A stretch of DNA of 64,000 nt from Hyaloperonospora brassicae (GCA_947650285.1 CANTFL010001009.1:50561-114560); one strand, 5' to 3'. Positions 21,346-31,019 are shown, counted from the first letter of the stretch. The notes: generated by a model not told the origin, from the sequence alone. Numbers and translations: made by a program.

Positions 21346-22835
21346 AGAGACCTCAGAACGCAACGGAGAGATCTCTCCGCAAGCTGTCGCCAGCTCGCCA
21401 AAGAAGAAGCGGACGTCGCGCTCGACCTGCAGCTGTGCGACCGCATACTCAGCGCGGTACTTCGCCCGATCAGCCTCGTGATCCTTGCGGTTCTTCCGCA
21501 CGGTATCAGTCAAAGCGTAGCGCCGGTCGCGCTCGTGCTTCAAGTCATCGCGCAATTCATCGATTGCGCGATCCATCTCGTAAGGGTCGAGATGGTGAAC
21601 TGAATCATCTGGAGGAGGTCTTTCCTCCTCCACCACATCCTTTGGTGGATGCTCCCGGTGGTCAACGCTTTCTAGTGGAGCGTACCTTGAATCACCGTGA
21701 CGATTCAGGATCAAGGAAGAGCTACCTCGTCCAGCGGCGGGGGTATCCACCCTCTTGAAACAGCTGGGAGCCCCGATCTCAGCTGTTGATGGATGTTGAA
21801 GGTCTCGTACGCCAGCATGACGAGACCCATCCGATTAGTCATCGGGCCCATCGGTAAACACGCGCCCTAGGCGCTTGTAGACGGATTGCAAGTTTGCAAT
21901 CGCGTCACGCATCTCCTCCGAGATGTGTGCCCTTCCCCAGGGCAAACTTATGGAATACACGTCCCTAGGTGCACGCTGCGAGTTGTCAACACAACTCGCA
22001 CAAGGGTCTTCCCATGTGAGGCAAGAAATGTCTGCCTCACTCGACAAACAGTGCAACCGGTACCTGGCACCGGTTGGCGCTCGCTTTCAAACCTGAGGTG
22101 TGTCGCCTTAAGTTTCTTGAGCCACCCTTCTCTTCCAAAATTCTTGACGTTTTGGACGAACGCGTTCCACGCAGCCAAAAGCGAGGCTTAGTCACGCTTT
22201 TGGTTACCATTATACCATCGATGTCTAAGGAAGACATCGAGATAGAAGTCTTCTTAAGCGCGAAAGTTCTTCGCGCTGGGACTCAAGCCGTGAAGCCCAG
22301 TCGCATCGAATAAGGGTATTCGATGGTGTTGGCTTGTCTCGTGAGACAAGCTATTGATGAGCCGTTCGGGCGAATGCCACGGCTTCAGCTCATCACGCTT
22401 CACAGTGGTACCTTTGTTGGTACCACGGCTCCCAGATTGACGATGGCTCACGCCATCGTTATCACTCTCGTGCGAAGAGGCACGAGCCAGCGGTGGTAAG
22501 GAATGATATTCCTCACCACTCTGATCATCGTCATCACTTCCGAACAGACTGTGATGCAAATCACGATTCCGTTCGTTCGGCAGTGGCCTTGGCGAATACT
22601 GAGGCGTCACCGGTGAGCGAGACTACTCTGGAGCATTGCCCGAGTCAGACACGTCTGACTCGCCATGATAGATGACCTCAACGTCAGTGTCATCATGCGC
22701 ACGCGGTGCTGTACCGCGTGCACCTGCAGCACCTCTTGCTGCAGGCGAAGAAGGAGCAGTAGACGACGAATCTTCTGCCGCAGAGGCTGGCACAGCACCG
22801 GGCTGTGTAGGTCTTGAGTCACCTCGCATAGACAT
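21343..22835 (-). pseudogene. Antisense accessory ORF of the retrotransposon (about 500 codons, broken)
   Basis: On the strand opposite gag-pol, between the pol end and the 3' LTR, protein-like sequence is continuous apart from lesions. ATG 22835 starts a Ser/Ala/Pro-rich acidic N-terminus (DDTDVEVIYHGESDVSDSG). After a stop at 22623 the same frame continues (RPLPNERNRDLHHSLFGSD). After stops at 22254 and about 22194 comes WNAFVQNVKNFGREGWLKKL and a Cys-x2-Cys near 22060. A frame change leads to CLTWEDPCASCVDNSQ and EEMRDAIANLQSVYKRLG, and after a stop at 21835 a strongly charged coiled coil (MDRAIDELRDDLKHERDRR, 21600-21400) ends at 21343. Possible zinc-binding Cys pairs suggest a nucleic-acid or protein adaptor; the function is unknown. 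Antisense extra ORFs in this position are known in some plant Ty3/gypsy (Tat-type) elements. Confidence 0.6.
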
Positions 22836-22949
22836 GTTAACTATGCGAGGTCAAGCGGAAAGTGAATGGAACGGACCCAACAAGTGCTCCCTGTCCCAAT
22901 GGTGACCAACGGGTGGCCACCATATTATCGATAGTCACACGGTGACTAT

Positions 22950-22966
22950 CAGTTAGGGGGGGGTGA
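22950..22966 (+). promoter_or_regulatory. Polypurine tract
   Basis: AGTTAGGGGGGGGTGA lies immediately before the TGTAAC start of the 3' LTR, the expected position and composition of the plus-strand DNA primer site. Confidence 0.7.
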
Positions 22967-23357
22967 TGTAACGGGGCAGCCCGTTACATGGAATTGTCAC
23001 TTGAAGGAAAGTGACAATAAAGAATATGAAGCTGAATATTCTTTAAACAATATCACCGAAGTGGTGATATTGAAGGGTCGACCAAAGATTCTGTTCATTG
23101 GTTGATATCGTGATGATATCAACCCACCAATCGCCGCAAGACGCGCGCAATGAGTGGTGACGAGACGTCACCATACACTCAGTTATATTAGCATAATTAA
23201 GTTACGTCAAACAGAGAGACAGTGGTTAAAAGACTTAATTATATTAATATAACAGTTCTACTTTTACCTTATCTACGCTTCCTCGTTTGCCTCGTGTACG
23301 TCTGTCGGGGCACCGATACCCTTGCGTTAAGTTCACGCAAGGGTGTGCCCCGTTACA
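22967..23357 (+). repeat. 3' LTR of Ty3/gypsy element
   Basis: 391 bp with the same TGTAACGGGG/CCCCGTTACA ends. It matches the 5' LTR over roughly the first 300 bp with scattered differences, many preserving hairpin pairing, then switches to an unrelated 3' end that includes CCCTTGCGT...ACGCAAGGG (9-bp stem). The same 3' end occurs, inverted, at 63902-64000. The element therefore has ends from two LTR subtypes. Confidence 0.85.
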
Positions 23358-23659
23358 CCAATAGCAAAGCCTTGGCGTACGGCGTTTTGCTTTAAAGCCT
23401 CTACAGCCGTCTTTTGACTATCAAAAGGCCCGACCGGTGGAGATTCTTCACCGATCCATGAGAGATCAGCGGCGGCAGGACTAGGTCCAGCATCAACATG
23501 GAACGCTACCTGATTGTCAGTGACGACAGAATTAGTATCAGCATCAACAACCGTAGCTGTGGCAGCAGAAGTAGTGGAGGTGGACAGCATATTATCAGCA
23601 TTTACGGCCGTAGCAGTGGTAGCAGCAGTAGTGGAGGTAGATGAAGGGCTCATCATCAT
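23358..23659 (-). pseudogene. N-terminal fragment of a FAR1/MULE-like protein cut by the LTR
   Basis: ATG at 23659. After a Ser/Thr/Ala-rich lead, the frame reads GPFDSQKTAVEALKQNAVRQGFAIG, the start of a FAR1-type (MULE transposase-derived) DNA-binding domain, whose hallmark is an aromatic residue, a helix with A-x2-A-L and a G-F-A. Exactly there the frame enters the LTR and stops within it. The downstream part of this gene is not visible at the left flank of the element, in keeping with the mismatched flanks. Assignment of the domain rests on a short motif. Confidence 0.45.
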
Positions 23660-23701
23660 GCGTTAGACAACGAAGGATTTCTTTTTGAATCGAAATGGCT
23701 A

Positions 23702-24010
23702 TGTTACAGGTGTATTTCTACTTAGCTCATCCTGTAATATTCGAATAGACGTGGCCTAAATGTGATACAACTGTTGCCATATACACATTAAGCCTAATGG
23801 ACAGGCGCCGGTGTATTGAGCAACAATGCTAGGTGTATTTAGCCTCTCCCCATGTAAAATGACTACCTCGATAAACCATTGTGTCAACCAACTAAACCAC
23901 CTAATGCTGCTTGACGCGCGCAACGGTTGGTGAGGAGATGCCTGCCTGCAAATTTGGAGTTAAATATAAGAAAGGTGGGTCCTAAGGTAGCTATGCAGTG
24001 GTATATAAGC
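23702..24010 (+). repeat. Possible degenerate LTR relic
   Basis: GCTGCTTGACGCGCGCAA (near 23908) and the flanking TCAACC / GGTTGGTGAGGAGA words match the conserved core of the gypsy LTR (GCTGGACGCGCGCAATGGGTGGTGAG in that element). The rest is too diverged to bound. The nearby TGTTACAGG may mark one end. Confidence 0.35.
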
Positions 24011-24716
24011 ATATCAAATTGGACGATCTCTACGTTTTGTCGCATTATAAGCAGCTTTTGCTTGATAAGCTTACCCTTCCTCTAGGTAACGTGTTCGTGA
24101 GGATCTGGGATCAACTCTTGCACTTTCATCTTCGCAAAGACTCAATTAGTCATCTATCGAAGCGCGTGCTCCATTGCACATGGTTTTGTCTACATACATG
24201 GATAAAAGAAGGAAAAATATAATTAAATATACTCCGAAGTCAGAAAGTCTAAAGTAGACCTCTTTTGTCTTACGTTAACTACATAACACTCCAATAATTA
24301 TGTGTTGGTAAATTTTATCGGTATTTACTCAGTAAAGTAAATATTGAAGAATTTTGTCAGCTATGATAAAATTCGCATTGACCCATTTGGTGGTCATCAA
24401 CATGTAAAGTGGGCCCACCTCGTTTTTGTTTCACTGGACGAACTCGCACACGAAATATGGGCATTGTTGGAAGATGGTGTCTGACCTGAGTGGAAATCTG
24501 CCAGGTCTCTGGCCGTCCTGGAGCTACTGTTGTCAGGATTTGCTCTATCGTGCTGTAAAAGAGACAGGAATGGAGCAACGTTGATGGACCAGAGGGTGTG
24601 TAAGGAACGAGTGGCTACGAAGCATGTTGCTTGTAGGTACGAATTTTATTTTAATAATCGACTCACTCTGCAATGAATACTTCGTTGACACCGCTACCCA
24701 GTTCCTACAGGCTTAC
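24011..24716. other. Gene-free stretch
   Basis: AT-rich with short frames only. Nothing recognisable until the start of duplication copy B. Confidence 0.45.
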
Positions 24717-25338
24717 CTATTGGCTTTTAGATAACTATCTAGCTTATCATTTACTGAGTTAAAACACTTGCCTTTGACTGAGGTCCACTGCGTTTACTCG
24801 GTAAGTGCCCTTGTCGACGACCTCTAATGTTCCATCCCGTTAGTAGCCAATAGTATCTGCAGTAAGCTGAGTTGATCCGACTTACTCCCCCCGTGCCCCG
24901 TGGTGGCTATCATCCGATGCATGGCCGTACTAACCCCTAATTTTAGGGTCACGTCTCCATCACCTGATACCCATTGTTGGATATTTCCCCATTTTTATAG
25001 TGGTCCTTCCTTGATTACGACGCGGAGCAGAACATCCTTAGCCTTTTGAGGAGAGCCGTAACTTTTTCTGGCAGGAAACACTGATCTTGGGATCCTCCAG
25101 AGGTCACGGAGCTGCACCCATCATCCGCGTCTCAGTGCTTTGGTATAAAAATGCACGTGGTGTGTCAATGAGTGAGAGAAATGGTCGAGGCCTGATTTCA
25201 TTCTTGTGATCAGGATGCTGGGGAGCAGACAATGACTGATCCATGCACTTCTGCTACACAAAATAGCTGCATTCATCTCTCACTTTGCAATTCACTGGCA
25301 AGCACCAACCAGCCACCCTTGATCCGCCACTCGCCACC

Positions 25339-26325
25339 ATGCACAAACTCTGCGTTGTGCTTTCGGCTTTCAGCCTCTTTTGCTGGGTGAATGCTGAGAA
25401 CTCGATCGACGGCGACGGCGCAACCGCTGCGGCACCAAACCCAATGACTTTCGCACTCATCCCTACCACGTCCGACTCGCTAAGACTTTTGCCGTCTCAC
25501 CGCTCAGCTGTGGATTCGACCGCATCGGCCGCCAATCGAAACTTGGAGCTGGGTACTCAGGCGGTGGAACAGTCCAAGAACCACAAACTCCAGATCAACG
25601 AGGAGCGATATCTACCGGAACTGGTGACACCTGTGATGCTGGACATCTATATGAAGGTGGTGGGTGTGCACGAACTAAGCCCTACAAGAGTTGCAGACCT
25701 TCTCGGCATCAGCGGGAAGAGCATAACTCCCGAGATACTCAAACGCTGGCTGAAGTTTATCCGCTTATACGCGGCCACTGGTGGGGAAGAGAAGGCGAAA
25801 GAAGCGTATCGAGTGTTGACGAGTCGTCGTAAAGCTATGGACGTGGTGGGTGATCTTTTACAGCTTGAAACCGGCGGCGACAAGGTGATGAAAGAACAGG
25901 TTGCCGGGATGTTCAAACAGCTATCTCAAGACCTCTCGTTCTGGTACTACGGTTTGCCTGGCATTTGGAGGAAGAAAAAGGTGAACCCCGTAATCCTCGC
26001 CGAGAAATTAGGGATCTCGCACACGGAGTCGCTCTCGGAGTTTCAAAGCTCTGCGATTGATTGGCTCAAGTACACCATGGTGCTGAAAAATAGTAAGGAC
26101 CCCGAAGAGCTTGCCATTTCCATTTCCGTCGATGAGATGTATGACATTTTGTTCGGGAAAATGGATCGTGGCAAGATTGACAAATTCATTGACGTTTTCG
26201 ATAAAACCTGCCTTGAGGAGCTCTCAAAGGTACCTGTTTTGAAATCTAGCGTCAACGGGATTGGTGTGGAAGGTCTCGTCAACGACCTAAGGAAGATCCA
26301 TGAAACCAAAAAAAAACAAGGGTGA
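25339..26325 (+). CDS. Secreted RxLR/EER-like effector candidate (copy B)
   Basis: 328 aa, single exon; the ATG is in a strong context (GCCACCATG), and the in-frame TTG upstream is ignored. A signal peptide is clear (hydrophobic core VVLSAFSLFCW, likely cut after VNA at about 19). In the place of RxLR there is a degenerate RNLE at 67-70, followed by an EER motif at 88-90 (NEER). The mature C-terminal domain is all-helical and shows two related modules: RVADLLGISGKSITPE...RWLKF and ILAEKLGISHTESLSE...DWLKY, resembling WY-type repeats. Such proteins are exported into host cells to alter immunity or trafficking. The target is unknown. No lesion. It sits 370 bp tail-to-tail from a dead TyrRS copy. 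Confidence 0.8.
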   Translation: MHKLCVVLSAFSLFCWVNAENSIDGDGATAAAPNPMTFALIPTTSDSLRLLPSHRSAVDSTASAANRNLELGTQAVEQSKNHKLQINEERYLPELVTPVMLDIYMKVVGVHELSPTRVADLLGISGKSITPEILKRWLKFIRLYAATGGEEKAKEAYRVLTSRRKAMDVVGDLLQLETGGDKVMKEQVAGMFKQLSQDLSFWYYGLPGIWRKKKVNPVILAEKLGISHTESLSEFQSSAIDWLKYTMVLKNSKDPEELAISISVDEMYDILFGKMDRGKIDKFIDVFDKTCLEELSKVPVLKSSVNGIGVEGLVNDLRKIHETKKKQG

Positions 26326-26693
26326 CACGGAGGCCGCATAATGCGCGATCGGCGATGCAAGCCGAGATGGGATCGACGCCGTCGTTCGTCACAAGGTGAG
26401 TCATGATCGGTTATCTGCCCGACGGCATGTTCGTAATCTTCGTGAGCGAGAAGATAGTATGGCGGTGAAAGTGAAATCCTCATTGGCAGTCGCAATGATG
26501 AAGATCGTACGAGCCTATGTTGACTGAATAACTCGACAAATATATACTCTTCGTTCTGTGTTTCTTCTTCTTTGCCTGCCAGCAGTGCATCGTGCATCCG
26601 CCAACTTGAAAAGGTCATCAATGTGTCCTAACAAGATCAGCCGACATTTACAAACGCCGGCTTCTCGATTCGACGGTTTAGCGCCAATTATGT

Positions 26694-29074
26694 TCACCTA
26701 GTGATGCGAGACGAGCGCACTTTGGCCAACAACTCTTGGGCGTCACCCCTTGAAAAGTGCTCGCGGACAGGTTCCAGAATTCTACAGGACATCGAAGCAC
26801 ATACATGCAAACACAGTCAGTAACATGGCAAGAAAACGACCCGGACGAGCAAGACAAGGCGGGCTGGGCCGTACTCGTTCAGATACTTGGCCAGTGCCGC
26901 TTTGAGATCGGTGCCACTGATTTGACGCGCAACAAAGGCGTCTTCAAGCTCCTGATAACTTGCAAACGTCTCCTCCGTCTCGTCCATGAGCTTCACTTTC
27001 ACGCCTTGGGCACCAAAGCGTGGACAGATAATGTGCTTCATGTAATCCAGAATCGGATTCGCCGCCACAACCCCCTCCGGGCAAAAGGCGTTCTCGATCT
27101 TACGGCTCACGTCGCCCGACGCATCTTCCATAAGAATGGCCGACTCTGGGTCGCTCTTCGACATCTTCTCCTGACCCTCCTTGAGACCCATGAGCATGTG
27201 GTGGCTCAGAATGAAAGGCTTGAAGCGGATCTTTGCCTGGTCGCAATAGTCGCGAGCAAGCATGTTGATCTTGCGCTGGTCAATTCCCAGCTGGCAAATA
27301 TCAGCTTTCACGTTGAACATGTCAGCGCACTGCATCAGCGGGTAGAGAATCTGCGCAGCCTGCAAGGCTTACGTTTCCTTGCGGCCCATGATCGTACAGC
27401 ACTTCAGCGTGCGAGCAATGGTGGTGCGGCGAGCAATGTCCATCACACGCAACCAGTACGAGGCAACGTGTGAAATGATCTCCTTCGACGCCCACAAAAA
27501 CTCCACGTTGGCCATGTCCATCCCTACTGACTTCCAAATATCCACCATGTACTGACCCACGAGTCGGATTTTGTCCAAGTCGCCACCCATCTTGTTGTTC
27601 AGCATAGCAAACCAATCCGCCACCCAGAAGCGGAACACACAGCCTGCTGACGTAAGCTTGTTCACGTTCACCGTGCGTAAAACGCCCTGGGCAATGTGCA
27701 TACGCCCTGACGGCTCAAAGCCATCGTAGCACACAGGGTGATCTTTCTTCTCCATCAGCGCTTGCAGTTCACTCTCCTGAATGCATTCCTCACCAACGGA
27801 GCGCGCCATGGCAAAGCGCTCCTCAAGAGACAACAATGACGCCTTCCACTCTTTACTAGCCTCCGGAAATCCGGGCAACGACAGACTGGTCAGCTTGTCG
27901 CTATCGGGCGTCAGAGATACATTGAGCTTCTTGATGCTCGACAACATCGTCTTGAGTGGGCCGCTAGCGAAGTGCTTGCGGACTGGCTCAAGCAGTTCAT
28001 TAACGTACGTGGTCAAACACGGCTTCAGGTCCGCTGGGTGCACCCCGCCGGTCGCAAAAGCCGCTTCCAGCTCTTCGTACGTAATGACAGCGAGATTGCC
28101 ACCGTTCTTCTCACTGCGTTCTACCGTAACCCCCTCCGCATGAAAGGGAAACACCAAATGTTTCATGTAGTTCAAAACCGGGTTGCCTTCCACCTCACCG
28201 GGTACGCAAAACGCTTTCTTGATCTTGGCCTTAACCTCTGCAGCCGTGTCATCCACGTAGATGGCAGACTCGGCGTCAGTTGTGGTCATCTTGAACTGAT
28301 CCTGCTTCAATCCGAGCAGCAGTAGGTGCGTGAGGAAAACCGGTGAGTTCAGTTGATCCTTCTGTGCGACGTACTCGCGCACTAGTTCATTGCCACGCTC
28401 CTGATCAGCTCCGAGCTGGTAGATGTCAGCCTGCAGCAAGAAGCCGTCAGCGAGCTGCATGAGTGGGTACAAAATGCGGTTCGTGTTGTGCACGGTATCA
28501 TTGTCGTTGCGGCCCATGATGGGTGCACACTGCTGCACACGCTCGACAGTAAAGCGACCCGCGGCGTCCAGCACCTGTGACCAGTAGACACCAGCATGAC
28601 GCGCCGTCTCTGTCGACGCCAACATGATCTCGACATGTTGCGACTTGTCAGCGTCGAGACCGAGCGCTTTCCACACTTCGACCATGTAGAGACTGACGCT
28701 CTGGAGCTTCTTGAGATCACCGCCAAACTTGTTGTTGAGCAGCGCGTGTGTATCCGCTACCAGCAGACGCACGTGGCAGCCAGCGTCTAGAAGTCACCGG
28801 GCGTTCAGGATACGCAAGAGACCGGCAGCGAGCGTCACGCGGCCTGAGGGCTCGAAGCCATCGTAGGCAATAGGGTGCACCTTCTTCGCAAAAAGCGCGT
28901 GCAGCTGAGCGTCGACCTCAGCGGACAGTGGAGCGCCAGTGATGGCCGCGAGCTTGACAAGTTTCTCGTCAATAGACAGAGCAGTCGTCCCGGGAGCAGC
29001 AGGGAAAGGCGCGTCCAGTGTCAGACAGAGAACCCCTTCAGCACAGCAGCAGTGGAAGATGAGACCGGTGTCAT
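26694..29074 (-). pseudogene. Tyrosyl-tRNA synthetase pseudogene, copy B
   Basis: Nearly identical to 12616-14998 over its length, including the 88-nt terminal exon (about 26781-26694) and the GTACGG donor. Lesions: a 1-nt deletion shortly after the start (near 29020-29040, shared with copy C), an Arg-to-stop change (CGA to TGA near 28796, shared with copy C) and a frameshift/stop near 27365 private to this copy. The long open middle part (28772-27369) reflects recent loss of function. It could still be transcribed from the tail-to-tail arrangement, but would not yield the full enzyme. Confidence 0.85.
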
Positions 29075-29537
29075 TGATGAAATACCACAAATGTGTGCAT
29101 GTGGTGTGCCACTCGTCAGACCTTTTTTTATCCAGTCCAGTCGGTGGCGAAACGGCAGTAGTCGGTGGTTGAATGACGCGTCGTAACCGTCACTGAAACG
29201 CCTCTTCAGACCGTCGACGCTTGCCGCGTCGGTCGTTGGCTCGTACTTTTAGTCGTCAGACGCACTCTTCCAATCGGTCTACAGGAGATAGCGGTCTATT
29301 GCGGCCGCGACTGAGCCAATGTAGTTGCTTGTCTACATGATGGCCTTTGTTTACTGCTTAATAGCCCGTTATGCACAGCCTTCTCGAAGCCGTTCGTGAG
29401 CGTCGACTACGCGAGCTTCATACAGAGGTAATCACACTCTCCCTCGACACCCTTGACTATAGCATGGACAAGGACACCACCTTGACCTTTACGTTGTGAG
29501 TATGTTTGTACGAGTCGTCCAACGTACTTGGGCGCTG

Positions 29538-29906
29538 TTAACGACACATTACGGAGACTGTTCTTCTGCCCTGCGCCGTACGTTTTGCCGGGCACTTGTT
29601 TCGCAGGCGTGACCGAGCGGCATGGAACAAACGACCAGCAACGCCTCGGCCACGTTGATCGGAAGAGGTCCCGACCGTGGTAGCGTTTTTTGTCCGACGA
29701 CGCTTACGATCTATTTGTTCCCATACAGAGTGAAGCATTCCCGCGGCCGTGCGACGTCCAGGTTTGCGAGCGGGTTGAGAGATCTGCTTCAGTAGCGCAT
29801 TTGTTAACGCAATCAGCTCCGCAACACAGGCCGATGGAAAAGCTTGGTCGACCATGCTAGTGTAAGTGGCGGGTGAGATGCTGCGCCGTCTGCTGCTACG
29901 GTACAT
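29538..29906 (-). CDS. Hypothetical protein or exon, unknown
   Basis: 122-aa frame from the ATG at 29906, with a believable middle part (VDQAFPSACVAELIALTNAL, then a basic stretch WEQIDRKRRRTKN). A different frame just downstream (29595-29407) encodes APKYVGRLVQTYSQRKGQGG, so the locus may be spliced or frameshifted. No family recognised. Located between duplication copy B and the CREST-type gene. Confidence 0.3.
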   Translation of the reverse strand: MYRSSRRRSISPATYTSMVDQAFPSACVAELIALTNALLKQISQPARKPGRRTAAGMLHSVWEQIDRKRRRTKNATTVGTSSDQRGRGVAGRLFHAARSRLRNKCPAKRTAQGRRTVSVMCR

Positions 29907-30359
29907 GGCATCCGAAAGCACTCGCAACGCGTGTCCATCTAATCAGTGTGTCCACGACACGAATTTTCCGACAAAGAACGCCGTTTCCCGAATCCGATAC
30001 CCGAGGAGTTCGAGGTACACGCGCTTCGAAAGGATGTCCTATTGATCGTTGATGGAATTTTATCCATCCTTGCGCCGTTCTTCGCTTGTTCAGATAAGAG
30101 CGACTACTGGTCATATTTGCGCAGCACATAAGGCTCGTGGGCCTGTACAAGTGGCGTCGCTCCCACTTTTATCTCATAGAGTGCTACTGACTAGTACCAC
30201 CAAATCGCCTCGCCGTGGCTTAAAGCAGGTGCGACCGCCTTTTAGTGGCTGAACGTAAATAATAAAGGGGCACGAAGACTGTGCATTGCAAGGCGCTCGT
30301 CATTCGCGGTCTTCCCCCAACAGTCTCAAGCAGCACTACCGCTACCTCGCGCTGCCCCA

Positions 30360-30956
30360 ATGTGCCTCTGCTCGTTCAGCTTTCAGCCGTTCCTGCCGCA
30401 ATGGGCGTCGACGTGCGCCCAGAAAGCCGAAGCCCGCAAGCTCGCAGCCGCCAAGTTGTCACGGTCGAGACGCAAAGTACGCGCGACGCGTGCGTGGTGC
30501 GACAGCCTCATCTACTCGAATCTCGTGTACGCGCTAGCGGCGGTCTTCTCGTTCAGCTGCGATCAGAACGTCTGCGGCGTACTGCAGATGAGCGCCGCCA
30601 TTGCGTCCACCATGTTCCACCGGTCGAAAGAGACCAAGTATCTGTTGCTGGATGCGTTCATCAGCGGTACTCTGGGGTTCATCTTTATCTTTGCTGGCCA
30701 ACACACGCTCTCGAATGCGTGGTACGGCATTCTGACGGCTAAGCTGCTGCTCGCCTCGCTCTGTGCCTTCACGTGGCTGTATTGCGGTATGCCTGGCGGG
30801 GAGCGCTATGACAAGTGGCACAACCGCTGGCACTACGTCTCGGGAGCGACCACGATCTCAACGACGCTGTTCTTGACCATGTACTTGCCCGAGTTCGACC
30901 TACTCCTGCATGAACTCGTTCAGGATATGATGAGTGTCAGGAGTATGTTTCTCTGA
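30360..30956 (+). CDS. Multi-pass membrane protein with CREST-superfamily signature
   Basis: 198 aa, single exon. After a basic N-terminus (to about 45) there are five to six hydrophobic segments. The polar residues fit the CREST pattern of alkaline ceramidase / PAQR / Per1-like transmembrane hydrolases: S-x3-H (S83, H87: STMFH), an Asp in the next helix (D98: LLLDAF) and H-x3-H (H154, H158: WHNRWHYVSG). These residues bind a catalytic zinc in that superfamily, so a lipid hydrolase or ER/Golgi membrane role is plausible. The subfamily is not clear, and the protein is shorter than most members, so an upstream exon may be missing. Confidence 0.6.
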   Translation: MCLCSFSFQPFLPQWASTCAQKAEARKLAAAKLSRSRRKVRATRAWCDSLIYSNLVYALAAVFSFSCDQNVCGVLQMSAAIASTMFHRSKETKYLLLDAFISGTLGFIFIFAGQHTLSNAWYGILTAKLLLASLCAFTWLYCGMPGGERYDKWHNRWHYVSGATTISTTLFLTMYLPEFDLLLHELVQDMMSVRSMFL

Positions 30957-30984
30957 GAGTGCGGGTGGTGCAAGTGACGACACG

Positions 30985-31018
<34 letters not shown>

Positions 31019-31019
31019 A
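30985..31019 (+). repeat. (CAA)n microsatellite
   Basis: Pure CAA trinucleotide tract just downstream of the CREST-type gene; a shorter interrupted tract follows at about 31283-31308. Confidence 0.9.

Larger units (their letters stand above)
15620..23357 (+). mobile_element. Ty3/gypsy LTR retrotransposon, hairpin-rich, inactivated
   Basis: 7.7 kb: LTR, leader, gag, pol (protease, reverse transcriptase, RNase H, integrase), then a 1.6-kb 3' region with an antisense frame, a purine tract and a second LTR. The pol order with integrase last is the Ty3/gypsy (Metaviridae) arrangement. Pol is broken by several stops and frameshifts, so this copy is not autonomous. It lies between duplication copies A and B. 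Flanking 5-mers differ (CTCTT left, CCAAT right), so no target-site duplication is seen. The two LTRs have different 3' ends. Confidence 0.9.
24717..29190. repeat. Segmental duplication copy B (intact effector + dead TyrRS)
   Basis: Second copy of the effector/TyrRS module. The outer edge near the synthetase start is shared with copy C at the word GACGCGTCATTCAACC (minus strand near 29170; plus strand 59875 in copy C). B and C share two diagnostic synthetase lesions not found in A. Confidence 0.78.

Noticed and set aside
15620..23357. CRISPR-like or satellite array as an explanation for the hairpins
   Set aside because: The hairpins differ in sequence from one to the next and lie within recognisable gag and pol codons; there is no repeated unit.
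26043..26621. 192-codon frame antisense to effector B, with a near-identical counterpart in copy C (62008-62300)
   Set aside because: Conserved only because the DNA is recently duplicated. The common part is the 3' gap between the convergent genes, and the rest follows the effector's opposite strand.
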